Assembly (NCBI GenBank): GCA_026075535.2
Contig: AP026540.1
Span: 5,084,001-5,148,000, forward strand
From: Tricholoma matsutake
Taxonomy: Eukaryota; Basidiomycota; Agaricomycetes; Agaricales; Tricholomataceae
Reading direction: 5' to 3'
DNA length: 64,000 nucleotides
The position numbers and the translations under genes are program-made. The notes beneath the pieces were generated by a model that was not told the origin of the DNA, made no database searches, and saw nothing but the letters and a program-made list of their open reading frames with translations. Below, piece after piece: positions 24,357 through 36,030 of this stretch. How positions within the stretch are numbered: the stretch's first letter is position 1; every line of letters starts with the position of its first letter.

Positions 24357-24773
24357 GAGAACTGAAGGGGAGAAAAGCCTGTGTAATTATGTACTACTAA
24401 ATTCGGAATGATTTATTTTTAGATCTCGCGCTGCGTTGTAAGTAGCTTTTATAGATTGTTAGGCATTTTGGACCTTCAACAAAGTTATGCACATCGAAAT
24501 TTTGTTGAGAAACTACTACAAGTTCCAGTGACATAGTCCTACCTTTCTTATCCACTCCTTTCATCAATTTACAGTTGTGCCACTCGGCTGCCATGTGCAA
24601 TCTAGCTTTCAAAGTTCAATCTGCGAGAAGCGTAGAAGTCGAGAATGCGGCAATGAGCGTACTGAACCAGAATTCCAGCAACATAAATGGGTAGGGCAAT
24701 TTTATTCAATTTCTGTTATCCACATCAGTTACATATACAACCGAAACCTGTAATTTGGTTTAAAGGTTACTAC
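24357..24773. other. Intergenic region, DBP3 upstream flank
   Basis: The sequence upstream of the DBP3 start and downstream of the BTB-like gene contains no recognisable gene. A minus-strand frame at 24612-24397 has no domain and no support. Confidence 0.5.
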
Positions 24774-26044
24774 TTACGAGTTCCCCATGAAGTGATCCAT
24801 CAAACCATCGATAATTTCATCTCGGAGCGCCGTGATCGCCTCCAGGGCGGTCATCTTGCACTGCAGCGTGAGGCCTGGCGCATCACACATCGATTTCCGG
24901 AGACTGAGCATCACAGCCTTCAGCCGCCCGAGTACATCCGCGGATCCGCAGCACAACCTTTCATTCTCTGCTCCCGCTTCGAACCACATGCGCTCCCAAT
25001 TCGTGGAGCACTGGTTATGTGCAAGACACCCAGAAGGAAAGAGCGTTGGTGGACAAGTGCGCAAATGATCCCAGAGATTTAAAAGAGAATGGTGAGCTGA
25101 GAGGAAGCAAGTGCGCTGCTCTGCGCTCATGGTAAGCGGGACAGAAAGCTCGATCATATCCGAGTTGTCGTCGAAAGATTCCATGTCGATCAGTCGCCTG
25201 TAATATCCGGCGCCTTGTAAGGCTCGCAAGCCATACGTTTCTGCAATCTCAATGATTGCCTCTGAATATGTGTTGTACCACAGAATCTGGCAGATAATAT
25301 GTTGAGTGACCAGATTCAGCAGCTTCTTGTGATTGCCCAATATCGCAGTTTTGAGCATTCTTGCACAAACGTCAGGTGATGCAGGTCGTAGGAGTCCGGT
25401 TGGCCCTTGCGACAGCACGTAGATACGCTCTAGGACCCAACCCTCCAACGAGGCAAAGCAATATTTGCTGGTCAATTCTGCGATGTTAAGTAACCGATTT
25501 ATTTGCGTCTCGTTATACAGCTCGGTGTGTCTGAATATAAAATCAACAAATATCAACGTTGAGATAGCGGTATCCTCACGACGCGTATAATGCCCATAAA
25601 AAGTCTCGGAATTGTTCCAAAGTGTCAGACAAGAACACAGGGATATCATTGCTGGTACCATCAGTGTCGTCAGGTTGAGCGAGACTAAACATATCTCCAA
25701 AAACCGAAGGTTCTCTAGTAAGAAGGACTCGATGGAGCTTTGAAAGTCAATTGAGAGCCAGAATAACTGTAGAATGAGAGAATTACTTTAAAAAGAGTGT
25801 TTTCTACCTGGAAAACACAATACCCCGCATCTGAATGTTTGTAGTAAACTGCATCTTGGATGGGCCCGCTTGCTATGGGATTTGTTTGAAGAGTGATGTC
25901 AAACATCGAAGCGGTATTGACCTTCCTGAATGTATTAGCAGGTGAAGAATCAACTAACCCCAGGATGCGCTTTGATCCTCGAGAAAATAAAGTCGCTATG
26001 AAGCGAAGCTTGCGTGCTGTGTTGAGAGCATATAAATGAGCCAT
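24774..26044 (-). CDS. BTB/POZ-like domain protein of an Agaricomycete-type family
   Basis: Three exons (26044-25787, 25737-25580, 25530-24774) give 390 residues. Joining exons 1 and 2 over a 49-nt intron creates a clear BTB core: VENTLFKLHRVLLTREPSVF, then GDMFSL, then an acidic linker and DTLEQFRDFLWALY. After it comes a helical region (INRLLNIAELTSKYCFASLE) and a C-terminal region rich in paired Cys and Trp. Proteins with this layout are numerous and uncharacterised in mushrooms. BTB domains generally mediate dimerisation or cullin binding, but no partner is indicated here. The ATG at 26044 is the first in frame; a start at the in-frame ATG about 46 residues later (MFDITLQ) is also possible. 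GTAAGT follows right at the stop, so a further 3' exon cannot be excluded. Confidence 0.78.
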
Positions 26045-26566
26045 TGATAGTAAGGCAGAGGGGGCTCAGAATTGGAGAACTTTGTGCACTTAGGGGGGCA
26101 TTTGAGGAACCATGATGCCAGGTAGTGGTACTATATGAATGAAACATGAAGCATGCACGTGTGTTCTTGCAGAACCCATAACTCGTGTAGTTATCATGAA
26201 ATCTTCAACATACTCATCCATCTGTACTCACGCAGGCATGTTGGACATGAATGGGGACGAGACTGTCCTCAAGGCTCAGTCTGTTCTATTTTCATTACAC
26301 TTCTGTTTGATCACAAAGCCTGAACCAAACAACGCCTAGAGATTACAAGCAGTATACGTATTCATGTACGCTGTTACTTAGTACACGCTGTTAAGTAGTC
26401 TCTGGTAGTCATTCGTTTCTATACTGGCCTTGGGCTTTGTCGTTTCTTGGTCTTGTCCGCAGGTTTGTCTTGGCCACTACACAGCCAATTTCCTGACTAA
26501 CGCCAAGGCATTTCTAAACACCCTATTAACCGCTGTCTTCTTCAGGCGGTCTCACTCCTTTTCACA
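26045..26566. other. Divergent intergenic region, BTB-like gene / ADAM protease gene
   Basis: These 522 bp separate divergent start codons. Pyrimidine-rich stretches precede the ADAM ATG. No gene or convincing motif is visible. Confidence 0.5.
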
Positions 26567-29500
26567 ATGCGTTTTTACAATTGTTTATTACCACAGGTGG
26601 TCTTGGTTTTGACATCATGGCTTATGGCTGTTTACGGTGAGCATCGCCATCTTGTTCGTTTCGTCCATCATTTACCTGATCGACATCTAAAAGCTCACAG
26701 CACTTCAGCAAGACCGTTGAAACGAATTGCTCATCCGTCTACTCTTGCTCTAGAAATTCTGCCGAGGCACAGCCGACCCAGCTCTTCCACTTCACCATTT
26801 AATAGACGACTCCCTCTCGATCCGAACATCCTTCGACATGACGATTCCTTCCGCCTTACGATTTCGGCATTTGACGATACCTTCTACCTGCACCTGCGTC
26901 CCAACGATGATCTCATCCACCCTGCTGCACGAATTCAGTATTACTCAACAACAACTAACGGTGAATCTTATGTGACATATTCAGAGCCCCTCTTGCGAGA
27001 GTCCGTCAAGGCATATTGGGGGGAGGTCATTGCTGCGCACCATTCACCAACACGCATGCAAGAAGACGTCTCTGGCGTTGTTCCCGCTCCTCACCCCGAC
27101 CAACTGGGATGGTCACGCATCATGGTCCACCACCAAGGTGACCCGGAACAGGGCATAGCACCCGAGTTTGAAGGCGCTTTCTCTGTCAAGGGAGTGGTTC
27201 ACCACATCATGACTAAGGATAATTACCTTCGTACCAAGCACAAATTCGATCCTGATGTCTCCCATCCTCTTGATGATTCTGACCCTTCACTTATTATCTG
27301 GCGTGATTCTGATGTGATCACTGCTGAGGAAGATCACTGGGTTAAAAGGAAAGCTTCAACGAATGGTGTTCTAACCCGAGCTCCTCAGACTTGTGGCCAT
27401 GATCGACTTCTATATAATACGGATCCCTTGAACCCCATCCTGCAGAAACCGGCTTTCAACTCCTGGTTCAGCAATCTACTGGGAAATTTTCGCAACAGTA
27501 CGAGACATCGTCGCGATGATGTTGGGGCAGGATATGGTGGAATGAACACAAAGTTCGTCTTTCTCTTGACATCTATGCCTGTCTCATCCAGAAGCCACAT
27601 AGTTTTATTAATGACATTGGTTCCTCTGCTGGATGTCCCAACACGCAGAAAGTTGTGCGTATCTTTTAGCCTAGTCTGAGGCATTCTTAATGAATTTGCA
27701 TTCAGGTTTATATGGGTGTCGCTGCTGATTGCGCCTATACATCGAAGTACGGGTCACAAGACAATGCCACCAAACAGATCTTGACCAACTGGAACTCTGC
27801 GAGCGCTCTGTACAAAGTCAAGTTGTATCTGCTTATTGTTATTAGTCTTCCTGACATATGTCTGCAGACTTCATTCAATGTTAGTCTTGGAATTGTGGAG
27901 CTCCAAGTCCAGGACCCGAGGCAAGATTTTTAACTCACATCCATATACTTTTTTGAAATATATGCGTATCAGTTGCCCATCCACTCCAGACCCTGGGCGT
28001 GCATGGAATGTTCCTTGTAGTGGTGCATATTTGGATTCTCGCCTCTCTTTATTCTCTCAGTGGAGAGGCAACAAAGGCTCTGATGGCTCTGGCCTTTGGC
28101 ATCTCATGAGCGGTTGTCCGACCGGCTCAGAAGTCGGCATTGCATGGCTAGCAACATTGTGCGTTTACCAGCATGCCTATGCATGGTGTTCCGTTCTCAT
28201 TTGAGGCGACTAGATGCCAGCAAGAGGCTTTTGGGAATGCACCTTCCGTGGTTTCAGGTACTGCTGTTTCTACCGCAGGTCGGACAGAGTGGCAAGTTGT
28301 CGCACATGAGACTGGCCACAATTTTGGTGCCATTGTAAGTCATTCTTTCAGTTTGTTTTGCTTTAATGATCCTCATTGGTCGTTCATGGAAGCATGATGT
28401 AAGCTTTTTAACAGTCTTACCACAACTTTCCCCAATAATATTCATATCAGTGCGCCGACGGTTGTACTTCATCAGGGTCATGTTGCCCGCTGAGTTCCTC
28501 AACATGTAATGCCAATGCCCAGTTCATCATGAGCCCTGTTGCAGAAATAGGAGAAACCGTATTTTCTCCTTGCAGTCTGGGAAACATCTGTCGGTTGCAG
28601 TCTCTGTCGTCGTCGTCCCTATTCTAATCTATCCTAATTTCAGGCTCGCTCATGACAGGGGTGGCGGGTAGCAAGACGAACACCACATGTCTTGTTGATC
28701 CGGACCCAAGTCGCCAAACCATCTCTCTCCAGATGTGCGGCAATGGCATTGTTGAGAAGGGCGAGGACTGTGACCCTGGGAAAGGCGTGGTTTCGGCCTG
28801 TTGTGATTCGACCACATGCAAATTCAAGAATAATGCGGTGTGTGACCCACAAAGCAGCCCTTGCTGCACTGGTCAGTGTTCCTTCGCGCCAGTCACACAA
28901 GTTTGCCGTCCCTCAAGAGACAGTAAGTGTGACACAGCGGAGACGTGTACAGGAAACTCTTCCTCGTGCCCGGCAGATGTGACAGCCCCCAATGGTATTT
29001 CGCGAAGTTCTTTGACCTGCCAAATATCGTTTCATCGTTATCCAACTATTTAGGACAAAGCTGCGGGAATAACAATCTTAAATGTGCAAGTGGGCAGTGT
29101 ACATCAATAGCTTGTGAGTTTCCTTTCTTGGATTTCGGTGTGCACAGTCTCATCAGTGTTCCAGTGCAATGTCAGACGGTTGGTGCATCGATGGGACTCA
29201 AGGATGCTTGCCCGAGCCGCGGAGACACTTCATGCCAGCTGTCTTGTCAAGATCCGACGAAAGTCAATCAATGTGTTGCCCTGACCTCCCTGCTCATCGA
29301 TGGATCGCCTTGTGGTATACTCAGATCTTTCACAGGCTTTATCTTTTCTAATCATGGCCATCACATCGCACAGGATATGGGGGAACTTGTCTTTCTGGTA
29401 AATGTCAATCGTCAGGCTTCTTGGATACAGCGAAGGTATCTTCCCTCTCGATCTCCTGCCTCGTCTGTGCTCATGGATCGTACTTGGCATAGGCGTGGTA

Positions 29501-29942
29501 TACCCAGAATCTTCAAATTTCTATACCCGTTACGGTTGTTGTCGGTATTATTGCCCTTCTCATCTTATGGGCCATCGCCAGATGTACGTTTCTGTATTTT
29601 CCCTGCGTGTAAAATGCTTCCTAATTACGGTGTCCTTAAAGCGATTGCACGGTGTTGTCGTGGGAGGGGGAAACCTGTCATTTCAACGATACCAGGCCCC
29701 ACATTCCTGAAGTCGCAACATGAAAGACTCGAAAGCATCGATAGGCATGGCGAGTATGTTACGGGTGTGCCTCCTCGCACGCCGTCCTTCCTACAAACCA
29801 AGTAAGTTGGAAGTACCGTTCATTTCCATCGTCGATTGATTATTTCTTTAGCCCAATACATAACCGATTACCGGCTGGAAATCATGGGCCTCATAATGGA
29901 GGGTGGGTGGATGAGACTTTGTTTAATGGACCCCGGAGGTAG
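26567..29942 (+). CDS. ADAM-family zinc metalloprotease (disintegrin-metalloprotease, fungal ADM-B type)
   Basis: Fifteen exons sum to 877 codons: 26567-27552, 27603-27654, 27706-27816, 27868-27920, 27973-28162, 28206-28334, 28393-28398, 28451-28589, 28644-28994, 29054-29113, 29165-29314, 29374-29435, 29493-29583, 29642-29801 and 29852-29942. The parts in order are a signal peptide (residues 1-24), a long prodomain with a basic processing-type site RHRRDD near 320, a catalytic domain with HETGHNFGAI at 498-507 and HDC directly after, a Cys-rich disintegrin region (CGNGIVEKGEDCDPG), an EGF-like stretch (CGYGGTCLSGKC), one membrane segment (SIPVTVVVGIIALLILWAI) and a short basic cytosolic tail. 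Zinc ligands are His498, His502 and His508, with Glu499 catalytic. His508-Asp509 is encoded by a 6-nt exon. The intron 27921-27972 has a GC donor. The protein should be a type I surface or vacuolar-path sheddase; its substrate is unknown. Confidence 0.93.
28393..28398 (+). other. 6-nt microexon (CATGAT) of the ADAM protease gene
   Basis: It is flanked by introns 28335-28392 (GTAAGT...AAG) and 28399-28450 (GTAAGC...CAG). It supplies His-Asp after NFGAI and is followed by CADGC, restoring the complete reprolysin motif HExxHxxGxxHD in phase. Without it the protein would lack the third zinc ligand. Confidence 0.85.
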
Positions 29943-30916
29943 TTACCATTGCCAGCTGCAAATGTTATGTAATTGAAGCCGTTCTATCACTTACGGGAAT
30001 GATATCGAAACGAAGTACCCAGTCACTGGTCTCTTTGTTGAAGTTCTCCATCTTTCGCAGGTTCGCTGCCTTCATTCGACAAGGATTTGGGGCCTGCCTT
30101 ATCGCCAGTTGTCCTCTATCGATGCTTTCTTTTCGAATGCCATATATCATCGATATTAAGCCAGCATTTATGTCGCGGTACTTGGCGAATCGCAACGTCC
30201 AAAGTACAGACTCGATGTCGCGATAGTCTCATAGAACAAACTTATCGGCCATGGGGCGCTACAAAACGCATTGATATGTCACGATTGTAAGTCGATGGAG
30301 TCCGACGGGCGACTCTAGGCAAGCAATAGATAGATAGAATAGATTTCATAGTTCGCAATGTTCACAGGCAAACTTGGGGCAAACTGTTCCCGATCGGCGA
30401 TACGAGGCAGTTTGCCTTGAGTTTGCCCAAAGAAGATCAAGTGACATTTAGAAAACGAAGACCATGGTTAGATGTACACACCTTCCATGATCATCTGTCT
30501 GGAGGGAAGCACAGGTCACTAACACATGGCGGTGGCGTGGTAGGGTAGGCTATAGAAGTTCCGCTCTCTCTGCATTAATATACCAAGTCAAGTTAACCCC
30601 ATCCACAGTACATTCTGATTGAACATATGTATAAGAAATGACAATCGAAATCGGTGCTCGTATGTATAGCAAGCTGCGGAAGTTCACATGGAGTAAAACG
30701 ATATCGATCAGATCTGCACAGCTAAATGAATAAGGTGTCGTTCGATGTTCATAGACGGCCATAGACTGCGAGATTCGTCATTTAAGTGTATGACAGACTA
30801 CAACGTGGATAGTCGACACCTGCCAGAAATTTGATGGAATGCAAATCCATTATCGGTTATAATGATAAAATGTTATAGAAACATAGCGAACAGCACGTGA
30901 CCAATATAATGACTCG
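29943..30916. other. Convergent intergenic region with a 20-bp imperfect inverted repeat
   Basis: No gene is visible between the ADAM stop and the CLPP stop. Arms at 30367-30386 (GGCAAACTTGGGGCAAACTG) and 30408-30427 are complementary at about 17 of 20 positions and enclose a 21-nt loop. Each arm itself contains the tandem motif GCAAACT twice. A short GATA run lies just before it. Confidence 0.55.
30367..30427. repeat. Imperfect inverted repeat with internal tandem GCAAACT motif
   Basis: The two 20-bp arms can form a stem with a 21-nt loop. It could be a small foldback element or a 3'-end structure shared by the convergent genes; no second copy is visible in the window. Confidence 0.6.
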
Positions 30917-32046
30917 TCACGTCTCTAGTATCGGTCTCTTTTCAAGTATGCCGTCTACAATGCCGAAGTTCATGGCTTCCTGTGCTAAGTATTTGTTCAG
31001 CACCGGTCGACACGATAAAAATCTACCGTCAACGAACCAGTCATATAATAGTCCCGCTCTAAAGCCTGCTCTGTAGATACACACAAGTAAATCTTTAATC
31101 CCTGAGCGCAAATATCCACGTACCGAACCGTGCAATTCCGTCAGCCTGACTTTCTCCCTCTTTGGCACAATGTCGCTGGTAAATGCTTGTCAACACCTGC
31201 CTCACCCTGAGGATTTCTTTGGCATGTATAGCGATATCAGAAGCTTGGCCTGTGGCACCCCCAGACGGCTCTGTCGAACTATCAGCATCCACAGCCGCGC
31301 ATCAAAACCAATCACACACGGTGAATCATGATGCTTGCATTTGGAAGACAATGTCGATTCCCTTTCTCTCCAGCGGCGAGAAGAAGAGATCCCATCGAGG
31401 CGGCCAAACCCAAACCATAAGTATATATGGGGGAAGAAACATACTGGTTCGGTGATCAAGTTAGATTGCAAAAAAAAGCGGGGTGCAGCATTTAGTCCAC
31501 CTGCATCTAAGGAGTTCAGTACGGTTGCAAAATCCTTAGGCTTGTGTATCTGGAACACGTACTGTGTCATATATCGCCAACCCAGCTGTCACACTCCCGC
31601 CAGGTGAGTTGATATAAATATGAATAGGCTTGGACGTTTCCTCGGCTTCTAGGAAAAGAAGCTGAGCAACAACAAGCGTCGCATCCGAGTCTCGTATCTG
31701 CATATTGCCAAGACATTAGTTATAGATCAACCAACCAGTTTCAGAAACGCACAGGACCATGAAGCATGATAACACGCTCACGGAGAAGACGCGAGAATAT
31801 GTCGTATGAGCGCTCTCCTCTGCCCTATGATGCAGAAGCTTTAGCGAACATTAAGCCAGATGGGAGAAACCTCACCGTCTGTTCTATCACAATCGGCACA
31901 AGGTTCGCAGATGGTGGAACTGACCACTTCTGCTGGATGTCCTGAATTGACTGTCCGGCAAGTGGATGGAATCTGCGCTTTAGCACAGTTACTGCTGGAA
32001 GTCGTATTGAGTGAGCGGCGGAACGAAGTGCGAACGCAGAGGCCAT
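30917..32046 (-). CDS. CLPP: Mitochondrial ATP-dependent Clp protease proteolytic subunit
   Basis: Seven exons (32046-31876, 31824-31753, 31697-31563, 31443-31320, 31270-31124, 31070-31038, 30984-30917) give 249 residues. The first 30 residues are basic and Ala/Ser-rich without acids ([19 protein letters not shown]), a mitochondrial presequence. The ClpP fold follows: [38 protein letters not shown], then the catalytic Ser in [13 protein letters not shown], the His in [13 protein letters not shown] and the Asp in LERDYYMT, and a closing [12 protein letters not shown]. The residue before AASMGS is Leu where most ClpP have Gln. ClpP forms a tetradecameric chamber fed by ClpX in the matrix. It is absent from budding yeast but kept by some filamentous fungi (general knowledge). 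Intron 3 (119 nt) is unusually long for this window. Confidence 0.93.
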
Positions 32047-32182
32047 TATATGATATGGGTTTAGTAGGGTTCAAGCCATGTGACCAACACGTCTGGACTT
32101 TGGTTGATTACAGAGTCCGCAAATATTTCTCTTGCCTCTCGATTCGTGTATAATGTCAAGTTCAAGAGGCACAGAAGCCCCA
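32047..32182. promoter_or_regulatory. Divergent promoter, CLPP / BRR6
   Basis: Only 136 bp separate the two start codons, so both transcripts must start from this interval or from overlapping leaders. TATATGATATGG at about 32046-32058 lies next to the CLPP start. No clear TATA box is placed for BRR6. Confidence 0.5.
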
Positions 32183-33566
32183 ATGGACTTTCAGTGGACG
32201 AATCGCCTCGAGATTAAACCCTCTTGGGCGGCTGATAATCCAAGTACTCCTCGAAAAAGTTGAAGTCACTCGTACATACATAACTTGCTGGGACTGATAC
32301 AATCATTAGGGCCACACGACGAGCTGAAAACTGTGACACCATCTGCGCTCGGCACACCCCAAACACCAATCTTTGGGTCCAACCAAAATGTCCCTTTCAT
32401 GTTCAATACGACTCCCAGCACTTCACAACCTCCTCATTGGGCACCTCCGCCGTTTTTCTCGCCCGAAAAGGCTTTCCCAAAGACGTCTTTCAAGGAAGAG
32501 CTCAAAGATGTGGACATGGCAGATATAAGTCCACAAAGGGTTGAGGAAAGGAAAGTTGACCCTGGACGAGCGATAGCACCAGGAGCAATGAGACGGGTTT
32601 ACAATTCACGACAAAAGTCTCGTGATCCAAGGATATTCAAAAGACCAGCAGAGGAGGGAGAAATTAGTGACCCAGACCGCTTTGATAGCGACGACGACGC
32701 AGCCAAGCTGGCACTTCGTCCGTTGACTCAAACTACATCAAACCACTACACGCTCAACTTACCAGCAACATCATCTCACCGATCTGACTTGCCATATGTC
32801 CTACTGGGGTGTGTTTCTTAACTTTACAAGATGTGGTAATAACTCACTTTATCCAGATATCTCCAATTTGGCTTCAATTTATCACTGATTCTTCTATTTT
32901 TGTATCTCGTGGTGCAGTTCATTGTCACTGTACAAGGAGACGTAGAACACCGCATATCTGAGTATTCTATGGGTGCGTTACTCCTTGTGTGTAGCACCCA
33001 TCATAAAACTAAGTATACCTACAGACATAGTGCAGGAAATTGCCATCTGCGCATTACAGTATAAGACCAACCTGTGTGCTTCTAACCCTATTCCTGCCAT
33101 GATTCAGCAATGCGGTAACTGGGAGACATGCATGAATCGTGACCCTGCTATTATTGGGCGTGCAAAGGTCGGTGCCGAGCTGATAGCTGAAGTGGTGAAT
33201 GGGTTTATTGAACCAATCAGTTGGAAGGCGCTGGTAAAGTATCTTTACAATGCATGAGTAACATTGCTGATCACATGGATTATGCTTTCTGCAAAGGTAT
33301 TCACATTGACTTCCTTGTCATTCTTGACAGTCTTCATCAACTCGCTTCTTTCTCTCTACCGTGCCCGCTACCATCCTATCCCCATAGAGCCTACGCAACA
33401 GCAGCCATTTCCAACTGCCACTTCGTATCCCCCACATCATTTCGGTGGCTTCCTTTCTCCAGCACCTACTCCTAGTTGGGGCCGTCAACAAAGATTCGTC
33501 GACGAAGATTTCCAAACACCAACTAGAAGGCGACGACTAGAGGGGGGAGCTATTAAAGTAAAATGA
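32183..33566 (+). CDS. BRR6: Brr6/Brl1 nuclear envelope protein
   Basis: Five exons (32183-32258, 32310-32808, 32857-32972, 33025-33233, 33297-33566) give 389 residues. The N-terminal half is disordered and rich in Pro, with an acidic/basic middle (RDPRIFKRPAEEGEISDPD). Two membrane segments (LSLILLFLYLVVQFIVTV and LTSLSFLTVFINSLLSLY) flank a lumenal domain. That domain has the four Cys characteristic of the family: CALQYKTNLC and, 14 residues on, CGNWETC, followed by MNRDPAIIGRAKVGAE. The family sits in the nuclear envelope and helps fuse inner and outer membranes during nuclear pore assembly (family knowledge). The lumenal Cys pairs form disulfides. Exons 2-4 junctions all restore the family sequence, so the model is well supported. 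Confidence 0.93.
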
Positions 33567-34501
33567 TGTCCTTGGGCGTTTTCCACCCCTCGGCAACATT
33601 CGTTTTTCCTATATTGCATGCGAGTACTTCACCCAATGTCTAGTTTATAATGATCAGATTCCTCTGATTTCACATGAATGTATGGTCCATGGGATGGTGA
33701 GGCGTTCTTGTTCCGTCATGTCGTCATAACGTACATTTAATTCCAAGACTTACAGTACCAATGCGAGGGTCCCATACGTTGGGTATCTATTGCCTAGTCC
33801 GTCAATGACAGCAAGTTCTTGGCGTCGCTTGACTGGAATTTAACGTCATGCGCGTCGGCAACGTCGACCGCATGATTTCAGAAGGGTTGGGTTTCTAATG
33901 ACGCGTTTGGATTTAATAATTTTGCCGCAGGTCAAGGAAAGATTGTGGAGATGGATTACTTTGGACGTGACTCGATGAACCAGGCGATTGGCTGAGTGCG
34001 TCACATCGAAACACGCAATGCCAGTTGTCGGTATCATCTGATCAAAGCTTAAGGAACAGGTACCTATTCTATTTTCTGCAACGCATGGCAACTATGTACC
34101 CATCTTTCAAGTATGCCGATAACCTGCCGCAAGAGATCTTATGTTTCTTCCACCTGCGGTTGGAGGGTTGGACCATTGCATACGTCGGTGTGTGGATGAT
34201 TTTCGATGTCGCGTGGCCCCACAAAGTTTTGCTATCAAATGTCCACCATGTGGATGCTTGGGCGCCGGAGGCCGGTCATTATATATGAGCAAATCATTCC
34301 TGACAACGTTGTGCGTCAGTCGTACCACAAGGCACCCTCCCACGCCAGCTCCTGGCTTCTGCTTTTCATTTTCTGAGATAACTTGACAACTCTAAAATGT
34401 GGCGTCCCTGGCATTCATTACCGTAAAAGATCCACCATCCTATACTTATTTATAAAATCGAGATAGCCCGCAAGATCCAAGTGATCTTGCGAAAGCGTAT
34501 G
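33567..34501. other. Intergenic region downstream of BRR6
   Basis: These 935 bp lie between two convergent genes. Several short open frames exist on both strands (for example a plus frame near 34025-34288), but none shows a domain, good splice sites or codon bias. I see no tRNA or repeat here. Confidence 0.5.
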
Positions 34502-34872
34502 TTATTTCAAACCAACAGTTGCTGCCACTTTTTCTTCGTCTTTCTTCTAAGGTACACTGATCAAGCTCATAGCCAATTCCCAAGTGGATGATGTGAACTG
34601 TACCTTCTGCTTTGCTCTCAATATCTCGGCATCTCTGATTGACCGCAGTCAAACGCTTCGAGTATATCCGACAAAGAGTATACTTACGCTTCCTTTCGTT
34701 TCGCTAAGCTTGAAGCACTTTCCTTAGGTTTCTTAGCATTGGTAGCAGCTTTCTTCTGAGATTTCAGACGATCCTGATCTCGCTGATTTCCTCCTAGATG
34801 CCAACGGATAAACCACCTTCAGTGAATCGAACCAGACTCGTAGAAGTGCTTAAGACGACACTTACGAGTCAT
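34502..34872 (-). CDS. SERF / 4F5-like small basic protein
   Basis: Four exons (34872-34866, 34793-34688, 34634-34604, 34546-34502) give 62 residues. The first coding exon is only 7 nt (ATGACTC). The N-terminus MTRGNQRDQDRLKSQKKA is a clear match to the SERF family start. The rest is Lys/Ala/Glu-rich with DAEILRAKQ near the middle and no hydrophobic core. SERF proteins are disordered, bind RNA and amyloid-prone proteins and shuttle to the nucleolus (family knowledge). The gene is too short and too intron-split for an ORF scan, so it was found by reading for the signature. All junctions keep phase. Confidence 0.85.
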
Positions 34873-36030
34873 ACTGTGATCCCGCTTTGTTTTTGACGGG
34901 CAGAAGTGTGGCGCTGAAAGGTACTGAAATTGAGGAATTGAAGCGGAGATGATCTGAGCCTAAATTTGCAAAGACTATATACAAGTTTCATATACATATT
35001 TACATGATGAACATATAGGATGACATCAAAGTAATCGGCAGCTCTGATCGGCTAACGTCGCCTGAATCGAGATATCGGTATAATCCCTGCTAAGCCCCTC
35101 TCGGCGGGAACGAATGCAGGGTTATCAGATTCAGGGAGTTAGTGTGAATCGGTTTTGTCACGAGAAGTAGGGTTGCGGTTGATCAATGATGAATCAGTTC
35201 GGTGTTTGTCGGTTTAGTGCCGGTGTATAGTGTATCGCCGCCAGCTATACTGTATAGGTAAAACTGCGAAAAAGTCGAGCCCCATTTGGTGAAGGCCCAA
35301 GTTCTCATGTGGATATGGATTTCCTGAGCCGTAAAGCCCCTAAATGGAAGAAGTGTGAGGACCGGGGAATTCTTATTCAGGTTTCTACGAGTTTCCACCT
35401 CGTGTCGGAAGTCCGCTTTGGTGATATCGGGAATATAGCGCAGATCTATTGAAAAGCTGAGGGTAAACCTGTGCCACATGGCGTGAGGTTTACGTTGGGG
35501 ATATATTTGAAGATCAGGAACATGTGAAGTTGCTGTGGAGATTTGAGAAATGGAAGATAGTACAAGGCCGTCGACCCTGCCCTCGCGTAGTCTAAGCCTT
35601 GATCGGCGGCGCAAAGGGGAGGAGACTCTCTCCGAGATAACGGAATAGACATATGCGATCGAAAAAAACAAAATGAGGCAGGCAGAGGACATGCATCGCC
35701 GATTTGATAAGATCGTACCTTGGATTTATTTAATCCGATAAGGCTCCGTTGAAAAGATTTAAAGGTGCCAAGGGCCGGGTGGCTGTGCGGTGACAACGGA
35801 ATCTTAGATTTGGAGCGGAAACAATCTGTTTCGGCACGCGGCTAGACATTAAACTGACATCTTAAACTTTGGCTTGCTATTAAGATGGAATCTCTTTCTT
35901 CCACTTGATCGCCATGATCGTGCGAGGGGAGCCGGTTGTTGGACCCTGATATCTTTTCCCGTCCATTATATATATCACCACGCCGCTTATTTTCTTGATT
36001 CCTTTTGCTCCTTCCCCCCATCATCCAACA
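34873..36030. other. Divergent intergenic region, SERF-like gene / SSN6
   Basis: This 1.16-kb region contains a nested inverted repeat at 35061-35135 and no convincing gene. A minus-strand frame at 35796-35446 has an in-frame start but no domain. The last 60 bp before the SSN6 ATG are pyrimidine-rich (CTCCTTCCCCCCATCATCC), a common core-promoter feature of fungal genes. Confidence 0.5.
35061..35135. repeat. Nested inverted repeat / long hairpin
   Basis: The outer arms CCTGAATC (35061-35068) and GATTCAGG (35128-35135) are perfectly complementary. Inside them ATAATCCCTGC (35080-35090) pairs with GCAG-GGTTAT (35116-35125) with one bulge. The 25-nt apical loop contains a shorter GCCCCTCTCGGCGGG foldback. 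It could be a structured transcript or a small foldback transposon; no second copy is present in the window. Confidence 0.6.

Noticed and set aside
34830..34870. tRNA T-loop-like sequence in the SERF intron
   Set aside because: Only a GTTCGATT-like stretch is present; no acceptor, D or anticodon arms can be folded around it.
35446..35796. 116-codon minus-strand frame near the SSN6 promoter
   Set aside because: No domain and no splice context, and a second overlapping frame of equal length exists, as expected by chance.
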